A DNA stretch of 64,000 nt from Paenibacillus sp. MMS20-IR301 (GTDB lineage Bacteria; Bacillota; Bacilli; Paenibacillales; Paenibacillaceae), in NCBI RefSeq assembly GCF_032302195.1, contig NZ_CP135275.1, positions 4,774,001 to 4,838,000 on the forward strand, given 5' to 3'. The notes under the pieces are model-generated. The model was not told the DNA's origin. It saw only the letters and a list, made by a program, of their open reading frames with translations, and did not search any database. The stretch's first letter is position 1. Each line of letters begins with the position of its first letter. Below are positions 35,131 to 47,563 of this stretch, piece by piece. The translations under genes and the position numbers were made by a program.

Positions 35131-36747
35131 GTGAACGAGAACCGCTTACCTTCAGTCGCTTACTTCAGCATGGAATACGGGCTGCATTCCGATTTCAAAA
35201 TGTACGCCGGAGGCCTGGGCATTCTGGCCGGAGACTACATCAAAGGCGCCAAGGATATTCAGGCCCCCGTCATCCCCATCGGTCTTAAGTGGAAGCAGGG
35301 CTATACGGACCAGAAGATTGATGCAAACGGCAACCCATACGATTCTTACCATAATTATGTATATGATTTCCTCGAGGATACGGGCGTCAAGGTCACTGTC
35401 CAAGTCAGAAAAACCGATGTCGTCTGCAAAGTATGGAAAACAGAGCAGTTCGGCAATACTCCGCTGTATCTGCTGGATACCGATATCCCGGAGAACAGCG
35501 ATGCGTGGATTACCGGCCAGCTGTACGGCTGGTTTGGCGAAGAGCGGATTGCCCAGGAGATCGTCCTTGGGATCGGCGGTGTCAAAGCCATGCGCGCCCT
35601 GGAGATTCCTATCGACGTCTATCACTTCAATGAAGGACATGCCGCGCTGGCAGCCACCCAGCTGATCCGTGAAAAAATGTCCGGCGGCAGCACCTTCGAA
35701 GAGGCCTGGAAAGCTACTCGCGAAGAGGTTGTGTTCACTACCCATACGCCGATAAAAGAGGGCAACGAAACCCATCCGCTGGACCGTCTGGAGTATATGG
35801 GTGCCTTCAACGGCTTAACCCGTGCGCAGATGGAGCGGATTGGCGGAGAACCGTTCAATATGACGGTAGCCGGTCTGCGCCTCTCGCGCATCTCCAACGC
35901 TGTAGCCCAGCTTCATGCGGATACCGCTAATAAGATGTGGAAAGAAGTCGCCGGCAGATCGCAGATTATAGGCATCACCAACGCAATACATACCCCTACG
36001 TGGGTAGATGAGCGCATCACCCGTGCTTACGATGAAGGCGGTGATCTATGGGCCACTCATAAGGAGATTAAACAGGAGCTGATCCGCTTTATTGAAGAGC
36101 GCTCCGGCATCGCCCTGAATGCAGACAATCTGCTGATCGGCTTCTCCCGCCGCGCGGCTCCTTACAAGCGCAGTGACCTGATTTTCTCCCAGCCGGAAAT
36201 CATTGAACCCTACCTGGAGAGCGGCAGGATTCAGATTGTCTTCTCCGGCAAAGCGCATCCGCTCGATGACAACGGCAAAAAAATCGTCAGCAACCTCGTA
36301 GCCATGATGAAGAAATATCCGAAAAGCGTGGTCTTCCTGGAAAACTACGATATGACCATCGGGGCACAGCTGACCCGCGGCTCCGACATTTGGCTGAACA
36401 ACCCGCGCAGACCGCTGGAAGCGAGCGGAACCTCCGGCATGAAGGCCGCGATGAATGGCGTGCTGAACTGCTCGATCCTCGACGGCTGGTGGCCGGAGGC
36501 CTGTATCGACGGCGAGAACGGCTGGCAGATCGGTGACGGCTTCGAGACAACCGATTTTGAGCTGCTTGACAAGCATGACAGCGACGCACTGTACGACACG
36601 CTGCTGAACCGTGTTCTCCCAACCTTTTATAATAACAAAGAGAAATGGGTACAGATGATGCACCGCAGCATCGAGACCACCCGTACAGAATACGCTACCA
36701 AACGTATGCTGGACGAATACTATAATCGAATGTATATCAAGGGCTGA
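35131..36747 (+). CDS. Alpha-glucan phosphorylase, short type (GT35)
   Basis: A 538-residue enzyme that phosphorolyses alpha-1,4-glucans such as glycogen or maltodextrin to glucose 1-phosphate, with pyridoxal phosphate bound to a lysine. It begins at a GTG after TTAGGAGG. The N-terminus VAYFSMEYGLHSDFKMYAGG LGILAGDYIKGA (residues 9-40), HFNEGHAA, FTTHTP and the C-terminal EASGTSGMKAAMNGVLN with the cofactor lysine are family marks. It is the archaeal/compact form (~540 residues) rather than the ~800-residue glycogen phosphorylase. No other glycogen genes are adjacent. Confidence 0.9.
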   Translation: MNENRLPSVAYFSMEYGLHSDFKMYAGGLGILAGDYIKGAKDIQAPVIPIGLKWKQGYTDQKIDANGNPYDSYHNYVYDFLEDTGVKVTVQVRKTDVVCKVWKTEQFGNTPLYLLDTDIPENSDAWITGQLYGWFGEERIAQEIVLGIGGVKAMRALEIPIDVYHFNEGHAALAATQLIREKMSGGSTFEEAWKATREEVVFTTHTPIKEGNETHPLDRLEYMGAFNGLTRAQMERIGGEPFNMTVAGLRLSRISNAVAQLHADTANKMWKEVAGRSQIIGITNAIHTPTWVDERITRAYDEGGDLWATHKEIKQELIRFIEERSGIALNADNLLIGFSRRAAPYKRSDLIFSQPEIIEPYLESGRIQIVFSGKAHPLDDNGKKIVSNLVAMMKKYPKSVVFLENYDMTIGAQLTRGSDIWLNNPRRPLEASGTSGMKAAMNGVLNCSILDGWWPEACIDGENGWQIGDGFETTDFELLDKHDSDALYDTLLNRVLPTFYNNKEKWVQMMHRSIETTRTEYATKRMLDEYYNRMYIKG

Positions 36748-36816
36748 GCGCCGTCAGCATCTTTATTCTTCGTCCGCTTCCCTGGCATTGCTGCCTCGCC
36801 GTACTGTCCGTTCCTG

Positions 36817-36847
36817 CTCCTGTCCGCTGCTGCGGGCGGGAGTTTTT
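36817..36847 (+). terminator. Intrinsic terminator of the phosphorylase gene
   Basis: CTCCTGTCCGC and GCGGGCGGGAG pair over 11 bases (two G-T pairs) around a TGCT loop and are followed by TTTTT, 70 bases after the stop. The remainder of the gap to the catalase (36848-37030) is C-rich with no gene. Confidence 0.85.
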
Positions 36848-37030
36848 ATCTCCATATCCGCTTTGCAGACCTCTGGCCACTTACACTCCCTGATTCCTTC
36901 CACAAATGCTTGCAGCCCCCTCCCGTCCCTCCAGCCTCACCTTCAATTAATAAATATCCGCCGCTATATATTTCTCTCCTCACAGCCTGCCTTCCCTATC
37001 ATGATCTTACCTGCTTCCGCATATTGTTAA

Positions 37031-37080
37031 TTATAATAATTATAAAAAAGGATTGATTTTATTTAAATTATTGATATTAT
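37031..37080 (+). promoter_or_regulatory. PerR box and probable promoter of katA
   Basis: TTATAATAATTATAA at 37031-37045 matches the PerR consensus (TTATAATNATTATAA) exactly. Directly downstream, TTGATT (37053-37058) and TATTAT (37075-37080), 16 bases apart, form a likely promoter. Repression by Fe/Mn-bound PerR and release by hydrogen peroxide follow from the known system. Confidence 0.88.
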
Positions 37081-37131
37081 AAAACTTATACTTAATCTAA
37101 TATCAAATCCTAACACGAGGTGATTGTATTC

Positions 37132-38583
37132 ATGAGTCAGAATAACAACAAATTAACCACAAGCTGGGGCGCACCCGTAGGCGACAATCAGAATTCGATG
37201 ACGGCTGGCTCCCGGGGACCTACTCTGCTGCAGGATGTCCATTTGCTGGAGAAGCTAGCCCACTTCAACCGGGAACGTGTTCCTGAACGGGTCGTCCATG
37301 CCAAAGGTGCCGGTGCCCATGGTTATTTTGAAGTGACCAATGATCTGTCCCAGTATACAAAAGCTGCCTTCCTCTCCGGGGTCGGTAAACGCACCCCGAT
37401 GTTCATCCGCTTCTCTACGGTAGCCGGAGAGCTGGGTTCTGCCGATACCGTGCGCGATCCGCGCGGCTTTGCCGTGAAATTCTATACCGAAGAAGGCAAT
37501 TACGACCTGGTCGGCAACAATACGCCTGTCTTTTTCATCCGTGATGCGATTAAATTCCCGGACTTTATTCATACACAGAAACGCCATCCGCAGACACATC
37601 TCAAGAACCCGAATGCCGTCTGGGATTTCTGGTCACTGTCCCCTGAATCCCTGCACCAGGTTACCATTCTGATGTCCGACCGCGGCATTCCGGCCACGCT
37701 TCGTCATATGCACGGCTTCGGCAGTCATACCTTCAAGTGGGTCAATGCTGAAGGCGCCGCAGTATGGGTGAAATACCATTTCAAGACAGAGCAGGGTGTT
37801 AAGAACCTGGATGTTAAGCTTGCTGCGCAGATTGCCGGAGATAATCCGGATTATCATACAGAGGATTTATTTAATTCAATTGCTGAGGGGGATTTCCCGG
37901 CTTGGCGGCTGCATGTGCAAATCATGCCTGTAGAGGATGCCGATACCTACCGCTTCGACCCGTTTGATGTAACGAAGGTATGGTCGCAGAAGGATTACCC
38001 GCTGATTGAGGTGGGCCGCATGTTGCTTGACCGTAATCCGGAGAACTACTTCGCCGAAGTAGAGCAGGCTACTTTTTCTCCCGGCTCATTTGTTCCAGGC
38101 ATAGAAGCTTCTCCTGATAAAATGCTCCAGGGCCGCCTCTTCGCCTACGGGGATGCCCACCGCTACCGGGTTGGAGCTAATCATAACCATCTGCCGATTA
38201 ACCGGCCTATCGCCGAGGTGAGCAATAATCAGCGTGACGGTGCGATGAACCACACGAATAACGGGGGCGGCTCCGTCTACTACGAGCCGAACAGCCTCGG
38301 CGGAGCCACCGAGTCTCTGCAGAATAAACCAGCTGCTTTTGCCGTTTCCGGCCAGGCGGACAGTGTGCCTTATGATCATAACGATCACTATACCCAGCCG
38401 GGTGATCTGTATCGTTTGCTCACTGATGAAGAGCGGACCCGCCTTGTCAGTAATATCGTAGGAGCGATGGCTCCGGTTGAGCAGGATGAGATTAAGCTGC
38501 GCCAAATCGGCCATTTCTACAAAGCAGATCCGGAGTTCGGCCAGCGGATTGCCGAAGGTCTTGGACTCTCTGTGCCGCAGTGA
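37132..38583 (+). CDS. katA: Vegetative haem catalase
   Basis: A 483-residue monofunctional catalase splitting hydrogen peroxide to water and oxygen. The ATG at 37132 after GAGGTG is chosen; the longer reading from 37120 would include the ribosome-site spacing. 483 residues is also the length of Bacillus subtilis KatA. Visible are the active-site His in [27 protein letters not shown], the haem-side Asn in GNNTPVFF, and the proximal Tyr in [13 protein letters not shown] perfect PerR box precedes it, so it belongs to the peroxide regulon. A bidirectional hairpin follows. Confidence 0.96.
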   Translation: MSQNNNKLTTSWGAPVGDNQNSMTAGSRGPTLLQDVHLLEKLAHFNRERVPERVVHAKGAGAHGYFEVTNDLSQYTKAAFLSGVGKRTPMFIRFSTVAGELGSADTVRDPRGFAVKFYTEEGNYDLVGNNTPVFFIRDAIKFPDFIHTQKRHPQTHLKNPNAVWDFWSLSPESLHQVTILMSDRGIPATLRHMHGFGSHTFKWVNAEGAAVWVKYHFKTEQGVKNLDVKLAAQIAGDNPDYHTEDLFNSIAEGDFPAWRLHVQIMPVEDADTYRFDPFDVTKVWSQKDYPLIEVGRMLLDRNPENYFAEVEQATFSPGSFVPGIEASPDKMLQGRLFAYGDAHRYRVGANHNHLPINRPIAEVSNNQRDGAMNHTNNGGGSVYYEPNSLGGATESLQNKPAAFAVSGQADSVPYDHNDHYTQPGDLYRLLTDEERTRLVSNIVGAMAPVEQDEIKLRQIGHFYKADPEFGQRIAEGLGLSVPQ

Positions 38584-38603
38584 CAATTTGAGCTTGTTCA
38601 TAG

Positions 38604-38638
38604 ACAAAGCCCCGAACCTCCCAGGTCCGGGGCTTTGC
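38604..38638. terminator. Hairpin between katA and the convergent WYL regulator
   Basis: CAAAGCCCCG, A, ACCT, CCC, AGGT, C, CGGGGCTTTG forms an almost perfect stem. The flanking CTTTGCTAATG on the plus side is a weak U tract; on the minus strand the stem is followed by TCTATG. It probably ends both genes. Confidence 0.75.
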
Positions 38639-38655
38639 TAATGTTCTTTTATAGA

Positions 38656-39606
38656 CTAACGGTACACATTCATCCATTGCTCCAGCTGCTGCCTCAGTCC
38701 TTGTCTCGCGGATGCCGGCTCCAGTATCTCGGCTTTCGGCCCGTACTGCAGAATCCATTTCGTGAACTCCTTCTCGTTATTCACAGTAACCTCAAAGAGC
38801 AGGGTTCCGTCCCCTTCATCGCTCATCCGCGGATGCACGAATAACTCCTCTTCTTTGATGTAACGCGCCACTTCCGGATGAAACCGCACTTTGAAGGTGA
38901 TATTCTTATTGCCACGGTCGATCGACCAGGTATTTTTCAGATACTGCTTAATATTGAAGTTCCCTTTATCAAAAGTTGCAGCCGTCAGCTCTACCTGCTG
39001 AAACCGGCTGATCCGGAAAGTCCGGATCGCCTGCTTGGAGTGGCAATACCCAATGAGGTAAAAGCGCTGGTCACGCGGAATTAAATAGTAAGGGTCAATT
39101 TTGCGTTCCGTAGTTACATTACGCAGCTGCGAGTGGTATACCGTCCGGATACTACGCTGCTCCAGAATAGCCCCGATGAGCGGCTGCAGGAAATTGCGGC
39201 TCTCTTTGCGGTAAGCGGGTTTGCCCATTTGTATAATGTCCGCAATGTTGTCGAGAGTTCCATTCTGTCTGGATCGCTCCTTCAAATGTGTACCCATCAC
39301 TTTATCGTAAGCGGAATGAAATCCCGGAGGGATTCGCTCCTGGTTCAGGACAGAGGGCAGAAGCGAGAACGCCAGCTCCTCCTGCTCGGAGAAATCCAGC
39401 GGATACATGAAGAATTTCCCCATAAATTTGTAGCCCGTCCCCCTCCCCTCATTCGTAACCGGGGCAAAATGGCTAATCACATCGAGGTCCCTGTAAATCG
39501 TCCTGATATTCACCTCACACCGGAAAGCCAAGTCTGCAGCCGTAATTCCGGGATTCGACTGGATGGCGTTAATAATTTTAAAAATTCGAATTACTTTGTC
39601 TGTCAT
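38656..39606 (-). CDS. Transcriptional regulator with WYL domain (HTH_11)
   Basis: A 316-residue regulator. The N-terminal winged helix (IFKIINAIQSNPGITAADLA then FRCEVNIRTIYRDLDVIS, residues 9-45) is of the DeoR-like HTH_11 kind. The WYL domain lies at about 150-220 (RTVYHSQLRNVTTERKIDPYYLIPRDQRFYLIGYCH), followed by a WCX extension to the end. WYL domains bind nucleic acids or small ligands and often control DNA-damage or defence genes; the target here is not evident. The gene is convergent with katA and is alone. Confidence 0.93.
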   Translation of the reverse strand: MTDKVIRIFKIINAIQSNPGITAADLAFRCEVNIRTIYRDLDVISHFAPVTNEGRGTGYKFMGKFFMYPLDFSEQEELAFSLLPSVLNQERIPPGFHSAYDKVMGTHLKERSRQNGTLDNIADIIQMGKPAYRKESRNFLQPLIGAILEQRSIRTVYHSQLRNVTTERKIDPYYLIPRDQRFYLIGYCHSKQAIRTFRISRFQQVELTAATFDKGNFNIKQYLKNTWSIDRGNKNITFKVRFHPEVARYIKEEELFVHPRMSDEGDGTLLFEVTVNNEKEFTKWILQYGPKAEILEPASARQGLRQQLEQWMNVYR

Positions 39607-39749
39607 AACGAATGCTCCTTACTTTCCATGTAAATACTGCCTATGATACCATAGCTATACTATATCAGTTCCAATAGCACATGGCAGTCTGCAAAAATAC
39701 AGCATTTTTCATTTCAGTAAAGAGCAGCCGCTCCGGCATATGCATGTCA

Positions 39750-39895
39750 AATTAGCTAAGCGTTACGGACAGGAGAGACGTTAAGCCTGCGGAAAGGCAC
39801 CAAAGTGCCGGACTTGCGGACACCAGCGCCGTTATTTCACCAAATAAATGGAGTGAGCCCATGAAAAACGGCGGATAAGGGCCGTGGTGTCCATA
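39750..39895. repeat. Dispersed fold-back repeat, copy 2
   Basis: Starts ATTAGCTAAGCGTTACGGAC and holds the arms CGGACACCAGCGCCGTTATT (from 39817) and GGATAAGGGCCGTGGTGTCC (39873-39892). Shorter than copies 1 and 3 because the distal third is missing. It lies in the 387-bp gap between the WYL regulator and the last tRNA; the rest of that gap is AT-rich promoter-like DNA. Confidence 0.85.
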
Positions 39896-39949
39896 AGAAT
39901 CAGCCTTTTCTATAAGTCTTAAGTTCGTTCAACCTATATATTTATATAC

Positions 39950-39974
39950 AAAAAAAACCCTTGGAATTCAAGAG
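39950..39974 (-). terminator. Terminator of the rRNA-tRNA operon
   Basis: On the minus strand CTCTTG, loop AATTC and CAAGGG (one G-T pair) form a stem running into eight T residues. It sits 20 bases after the last tRNA gene. Confidence 0.82.
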
Positions 39975-39993
39975 TTTCTTAAGCAACTATATA

Positions 39994-40064
39994 AGCGGGT
40001 GATGGGAATCGAACCCACGCTATCAGCTTGGAAGGCTGAAGTTCTACCATTGAACTACACCCGC
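39994..40064 (-). tRNA. tRNA-Gly(TCC)
   Basis: 71-nt cloverleaf, acceptor GCGGGTG/CACCCGC, anticodon loop CTTCCAA, T-loop GGGTTCGATTCCC. No encoded CCA. Last tRNA of the operon. Confidence 0.95.
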
Positions 40065-40076
40065 AAAAATATAAAA

Positions 40077-40150
40077 TCGGGATGACACGATTTGAACATG
40101 CGACCCCCTGGTCCCAAACCAGGTGCTCTACCAAGCTGAGCTACATCCCG
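40077..40150 (-). tRNA. tRNA-Pro(TGG)
   Basis: 74-nt cloverleaf, acceptor CGGGATG/CATCCCG, anticodon loop TTTGGGA between CCTGG arms, T-loop TTCAAAT. CCA is not encoded. Confidence 0.94.
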
Positions 40151-40153
40151 AAA

Positions 40154-40274
40154 AAAGAAGAAAAGATGGCGCGCCCTAAGAGATACGGATGCTACGCACC
40201 CGATTGCGAAGTTATTCTATCGAAGCGGATGCTCCAACGAACTCGTTCGAATCTTGAGGACACTTTGGATATTC
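40154..40274 (-). repeat. tRNA-Arg 3'-end duplication with 90-bp insert
   Basis: A second copy of the tRNA-Arg 3' end (40154-40184) matches 40275-40305 for 31 bases without a mismatch: 13 bases of trailer, CCA, acceptor strand and the 3' half of the T-stem. Between the copies lie 90 bases (40185-40274) that share GATTGCGAAGT and GATGCTCCAACGAAC with the inserts behind tRNA-Asp, -Glu and -Ser. This is the most diverged of the four inserts. Confidence 0.88.
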
Positions 40275-40287
40275 AAAGAAGAAAAGA

Positions 40288-40364
40288 TGGCGCGCCCTAA
40301 GAGATTCGAACTCCTGACCTTTTGATTCGTAGTCAAACGCTCTATCCAGCTGAGCTAAGGGCGC
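40288..40364 (-). tRNA. tRNA-Arg(ACG)
   Basis: 77 nt with encoded CCA. Acceptor GCGCCCT/AGGGCGC, anticodon loop CTACGAA, T-arm GGAGTTCGAATCTC. The adenosine at the wobble position would be deaminated to inosine. Its 3' end is duplicated downstream. Confidence 0.95.
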
Positions 40365-40374
40365 AAAATCTATA

Positions 40375-40449
40375 TGGAGCGGACGACGGGAATCGAACCC
40401 GCGACCCTCGCCTTGGCAAGGCGATGCTCTACCGCTGAGCCACGTCCGC
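40375..40449 (-). tRNA. tRNA-Gly(GCC)
   Basis: 75 nt with encoded CCA. Acceptor GCGGACG/CGTCCGC, anticodon loop TTGCCAA, T-loop GGGTTCGATTCCC. Confidence 0.95.
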
Positions 40450-40456
40450 AAAAACA

Positions 40457-40540
40457 TGGTGCGCGTGAAGGGACTTGAACCCCCACGTCGTGAAACGCCA
40501 GATCCTAAGTCTGGTGCGTCTGCCATTCCGCCACACGCGC
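40457..40540 (-). tRNA. tRNA-Leu(TAG)
   Basis: 84 nt with encoded CCA and a class II variable arm (GGCGTTTCACGACGT). Acceptor GCGCGTG/CACGCGC, anticodon loop CTTAGGA. Confidence 0.94.
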
Positions 40541-40557
40541 ACACTTTACAAGGAAAA

Positions 40558-40633
40558 TGGTGAGCCATGAAGGACTCGAACCTTCGACACCCTGATTAAA
40601 AGTCAGGTGCTCTACCAACTGAGCTAATGGCTC
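40558..40633 (-). tRNA. tRNA-Lys(TTT)
   Basis: 76 nt with encoded CCA. Acceptor GAGCCAT/ATGGCTC, anticodon loop CTTTTAA, T-loop GGTTCGAGTCC. Confidence 0.95.
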
Positions 40634-40640
40634 GCATATA

Positions 40641-40697
40641 AGGGGTCCCCGAAAAGTAATCGGATTAACCTTCTAAGCTTAACTTCACTTTTTGGGG
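40641..40697. repeat. GGGGTCCCC hairpin element between tRNA-Lys and tRNA-Gln
   Basis: AGGGGTCCCCGAAAAGTAAT, CGGATTAACC, TTCTAAGCTTAA, then CTTCACTTTTTGGGG. It is a member of the family also seen at 41072, 41231 and 42237 and, in reverse sense, at 13357-13538. The ends (GGGG...AAAGT / ACTTT..GGGG) and the inner GCTTAGAAGG-type arm give it stem potential. Confidence 0.8.
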
Positions 40698-40702
40698 TGA
40701 AG

Positions 40703-40777
40703 TGGCTGGGGATATAGGATTTGAACCTATGCATGACGGAGTCAAAGTCCGTTGCCTTACCGCTTGGCTAATCCCCA
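40703..40777 (-). tRNA. tRNA-Gln(TTG)
   Basis: 75 nt with encoded CCA. Acceptor TGGGGAT/ATCCCCA, anticodon loop CTTTGAC, T-loop GGTTCAAATCC. Confidence 0.95.
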
Positions 40778-40866
40778 ATAATATAATTAGCATAACCTAC
40801 GGAATAGGATGGATACTCTATACTTCGAGATATAGGATGCACAATTCCTAATACCTTTATGCCATG

Positions 40867-40980
40867 AAGATGGCGGAACCGACGGGATACTCTTCACTTC
40901 GTTACGAGATTGCGATGTAGTGCTAACGAAGCTTATGCTTCAACGAACCCTTAAATGGAATCTCATCCCTGAAGCAGATA
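40867..40980 (-). repeat. tRNA-Asp 3'-end duplication with 92-bp insert
   Basis: 40867-40888 repeats 40981-41002 exactly over 22 bases (trailer, CCA, acceptor strand and 3' T-stem of tRNA-Asp). The insert 40889-40980 starts ACTCTTCACTTCGTTACGAG and contains AACGAAGCTTATGCTTCAAC and ATCTCATCCC. The GGGAT at the end of the duplicated T-stem can pair with ATCCC at 40965-40969. Confidence 0.92.
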
Positions 40981-40984
40981 AAGA

Positions 40985-41062
40985 TGGCGGAACCGACGGG
41001 ATTCGAACCCGCGATCTCCTGCGTGACAGGCAGGCATGTTAGGCCAACTACACCACGGTTCC
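40985..41062 (-). tRNA. tRNA-Asp(GTC)
   Basis: 78 nt with encoded CCA. Acceptor GGAACCG/CGGTTCC, anticodon loop CTGTCAC, T-arm GCGGGTTCGAATCCCGT. Its 3' end is duplicated downstream. Confidence 0.95.
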
Positions 41063-41071
41063 AAGTTTGGT

Positions 41072-41132
41072 ACTTTGGGGTCCCCGGAAAGTATTCGGAA
41101 TATGCTACAAAGCATCTCTTCACTTTGTGGGG
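41072..41132. repeat. GGGGTCCCC hairpin element between tRNA-Asp and tRNA-fMet
   Basis: ACTTTGGGGTCCCCGGAAAG, TATTCGGAAT, ATGCTACAAAGCAT, then CTCTTCACTTTGTGGGG. Very similar to the next copy at 41231; the inner ATGCTACAAAGCAT is a small hairpin. Confidence 0.85.
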
Positions 41133-41211
<79 letters not shown>

Positions 41212-41230
41212 TCAGTAAAAATATTGTCCC

Positions 41231-41289
41231 TTGGGGTCCCCGGAAAGTACCCGGAATCCTCTGCGAAGTCTTTGCTTCACTTTGTGGGG
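41231..41289. repeat. GGGGTCCCC hairpin element between tRNA-fMet and tRNA-Val
   Basis: TTGGGGTCCCCGGAAAGTAC, CCGGAATCCTCTGCGAAG and TTGCTTCACTTTGTGGGG. Differs from the 41072 copy mainly in the centre, where a GCGAAGTCTTTGC hairpin replaces ATGCTACAAAGCAT. Confidence 0.85.
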
Positions 41290-41297
41290 AATGTGTA

Positions 41298-41373
41298 TGG
41301 TGGAGGCTGAGGGGTTCGAACCCCCGACCCTCTGCTTGTAAGGCAGATGCTCTCCCAGCTGAGCTAAGCCTCC
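41298..41373 (-). tRNA. tRNA-Val(TAC)
   Basis: 76 nt with encoded CCA. Acceptor GGAGGCT/AGCCTCC, anticodon loop CTTACAA, T-loop GGGTTCGAACCCC. Confidence 0.95.
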
Positions 41374-41396
41374 ATGAGATATATCATTAAAATAAA

Positions 41397-41510
41397 TGGT
41401 GACTCGTATGGGATACTCTTCACTTCGTTACGAGATTGCGAAGTATTCCTACCGAAGCCGATGCTTCAACGAACCCAGGGAATTCTCATCCCATAAATCG
41501 AAGAAGATAT
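41397..41510 (-). repeat. tRNA-Glu 3'-end duplication with 96-bp insert
   Basis: 41397-41414 repeats 41511-41528 over 18 bases (CCA, acceptor strand and 3' T-stem of tRNA-Glu). The insert 41415-41510 shares its first 34 bases (from ACTCTTCACTTCGTTACGAG) with the Asp copy. Here the pairing between the duplicated T-stem (TATGGGAT) and the insert (ATCCCATA, 41488-41495) extends to eight bases, matching this tRNA specifically. Confidence 0.92.
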
Positions 41511-41585
41511 TGGTGACTCGTATGGGATTCGAACCCATGTTACCTCCGTGAAAGGGAGGTGTCTTAACCCCTTGACCAACGAGCC
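41511..41585 (-). tRNA. tRNA-Glu(TTC)
   Basis: 75 nt with encoded CCA. Acceptor GGCTCGT/ACGAGTC (one G-T pair), anticodon loop CTTTCAC, T-arm ATGGGTTCGAATCCCAT. Its 3' end is duplicated downstream. Confidence 0.95.
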
Positions 41586-41609
41586 ATAATGTTTGTTTCT
41601 AAAAGTACT

Positions 41610-41722
41610 GCTACGGAGAGAGAGGGATACTCTTCACTTCGTTACGAGATTGCGATGTATTGCTAACGAAGCTTATGCTCCAACGAACCACTGAGGGTTC
41701 TCATCCCTTACAAGGAAGCAAA
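41610..41722 (-). repeat. tRNA-Ser 3'-end duplication with 94-bp insert
   Basis: 41610-41628 repeats 41723-41741 over 19 bases (short trailer, discriminator, acceptor strand and 3' T-stem of tRNA-Ser). The insert 41629-41722 again begins ACTCTTCACTTCGTTACGAG and has TAACGAAGCTTATGCTCCAA and TTCTCATCCC (41699-41707), able to pair with the duplicated AGGGAT. Confidence 0.92.
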
Positions 41723-41726
41723 GCTA

Positions 41727-41816
41727 CGGAGAGAGAGGGATTCGAACCCTCGAGACGCTTGTGGCGCCTACACGATTTCCAATCGTGCTCCTTCGGCCAA
41801 ACTCGGACACCTCTCC
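41727..41816 (-). tRNA. tRNA-Ser(GGA)
   Basis: 90 nt, class II with a long variable arm (GGCGCCACAAGCGTC). Acceptor GGAGAGG/TCTCTCC, anticodon loop TTGGAAA. CCA is not encoded. Its 3' end is duplicated downstream. Confidence 0.94.
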
Positions 41817-41820
41817 ATGG

Positions 41821-41896
41821 TGGCTCCCCGAACAGGACTCGAACCTGTGACAACTCGATTAACAGTCGAGTGCTCTACCAACTGAGCTATCAGGGA
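41821..41896 (-). tRNA. tRNA-Asn(GTT)
   Basis: 76 nt with encoded CCA. Acceptor TCCCTGA/TCGGGGA (one G-T pair), anticodon loop CTGTTAA, T-loop GGTTCGAGTCC. Confidence 0.95.
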
Positions 41897-41899
41897 AAA

Positions 41900-41976
41900 T
41901 GGTGGGCCTTAGTGGACTCGAACCACTGACCTCACCCTTATCAGAGGTGCGCTCTAACCAGCTGAGCTAAAGGCCC
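41900..41976 (-). tRNA. tRNA-Ile(GAT)
   Basis: 77 nt with encoded CCA. Acceptor GGGCCTT/AAGGCCC, anticodon loop CTGATAA, T-loop GGTTCGAGTCC. It is the first tRNA after 5S; the 16S-23S spacer, a common place for tRNA-Ile, has none. Confidence 0.95.
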
Positions 41977-42039
41977 GTTCTCGTACACTATACAGCTATT
42001 ATGGGCAAAAAAAATACCACAAGGTGTGTGGAATTGTCC

Positions 42040-42156
42040 GCTTGGCGGCGTCCTACTCTCCCAGGACCCTTCGGTCCAAGTACCATCGGCGCTGGAGGGC
42101 TTAACGGTCGTGTTCGGGATGGGTACGCGTGGAACCCCTCCGCTATCGCCACCAAA
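42040..42156 (-). rRNA. rrf: 5S ribosomal RNA
   Basis: 117 nt. 5' TTTGGTGGCGATAGCGGAGG and 3' GACGCCGCCAAGC pair as the closing stem; CCGAACACGACCGTTAAGCC is the conserved B-loop region. It lies between the 23S gene and tRNA-Ile. Confidence 0.95.
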
Positions 42157-42191
42157 CGGGCATTTACAGCGTAAATGCTTCAGGATTTGAT

Positions 42192-42226
42192 TCCTGAAAA
42201 CTGAATCCGAAACGAAATTTGCGTTT
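42192..42226 (-). other. 23S processing stem, 3' arm
   Basis: TCCTGAAAACTGAATCCGAA ACGAAATTTGCGTTT at 42192-42226 is almost the exact reverse complement of 45398-45432 on the other side of the 23S gene. The two would form the long duplex cut during 23S maturation. Confidence 0.8.
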
Positions 42227-42236
42227 GCCCTTCTTA

Positions 42237-42296
42237 CGGGGCCCCCGGAAAGTATTCGGAATCGGCTTCGTTAGCCTCTTCTTCACTTTTTGGGGT
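42237..42296. repeat. GGGGCCCCC hairpin element in the 5S-23S spacer
   Basis: CGGGGCCCCCGGAAAGTATT, CGGAATCGGCTTCGTTAGCC and CTTCTTCACTTTTTGGGG. Same family as the copies between tRNAs; its presence inside an rRNA operon shows it is tolerated in highly expressed stable-RNA transcripts. Confidence 0.85.
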
Positions 42297-42300
42297 ATTC

Positions 42301-47097
<4,797 letters not shown>

Positions 47098-47236
47098 GGT
47101 TTTTCCGAGCGGCTACTTCACCCGAATCACTCCGAGGAAATAACCATCCGAAAACTATCTAAAGAGCGATTGCTCATTTTGAAACATCTGACGAGAATTT
47201 GCATTCTCTGTTTTTGGAATCACATAAGTGAATTCC

Positions 47237-47265
47237 GATACTCACTCGTTGTTCAGTTTTCAAAG
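47237..47265 (-). other. 16S processing stem, 5' arm
   Basis: GATACTCACTCGTTGTTCAG TTTTCAAAG is complementary, with few mismatches, to the sequence after the 16S gene (45461-45489, CTCTCAAAACTGACCAACGA GTGAGTAAC). The duplex would bring the two ends of 16S together for cleavage. Confidence 0.78.
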
Positions 47266-47313
47266 ATCAAACTCGTTGTCAGCGCCGATTATCTCGTCAC
47301 CAGCAACTCTTAT

Positions 47314-47342
47314 AATATATCACATCCAGCCGATCAATGCAA
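47314..47342 (-). promoter_or_regulatory. rRNA promoter P2
   Basis: On the minus strand TTGCAT, 17 bases, TATATT, about 217 bases before the 16S gene. Strong sigma-A type boxes. Confidence 0.78.
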
Positions 47343-47399
47343 GCTCTTTTTTAACTTCTTTTTTCGAGCCAGGCGTTGATGTTTCGCGGCCAGAAATAG

Positions 47400-47428
47400 A
47401 ATATACCATGTGCAGATTTCAATTGCAA
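47400..47428 (-). promoter_or_regulatory. rRNA promoter P1
   Basis: On the minus strand TTGCAA, 17 bases, TATATT, 86 bases upstream of P2. The spacer of P1 (TTGAAATCTGCACATGG) resembles that of P2 (TGATCGGCTGGATGTGA) only loosely. Tandem promoters are the rule for rrn operons in Bacillus relatives. Confidence 0.75.
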
Positions 47429-47563
47429 GCATTATTTACAAAAGCTTTAGTGCTTCCGCCGCAGCCCTGCCGCGCATGAGATCAGCCATATCTGGTTACA
47501 GTACAAATGTTGTATTCATCAGCATTAGGCAACCTCATGTCATTCGATCTAAGGAGGACTATA

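Noticed and set aside
40154..40184. Additional tRNA genes or pseudogenes at the duplicated 3' ends (also 40867, 41397, 41610)
   Set aside because: Only the acceptor 3' strand and half a T-stem are present; the D and anticodon arms are missing. They are annotated as duplications around inserts instead.
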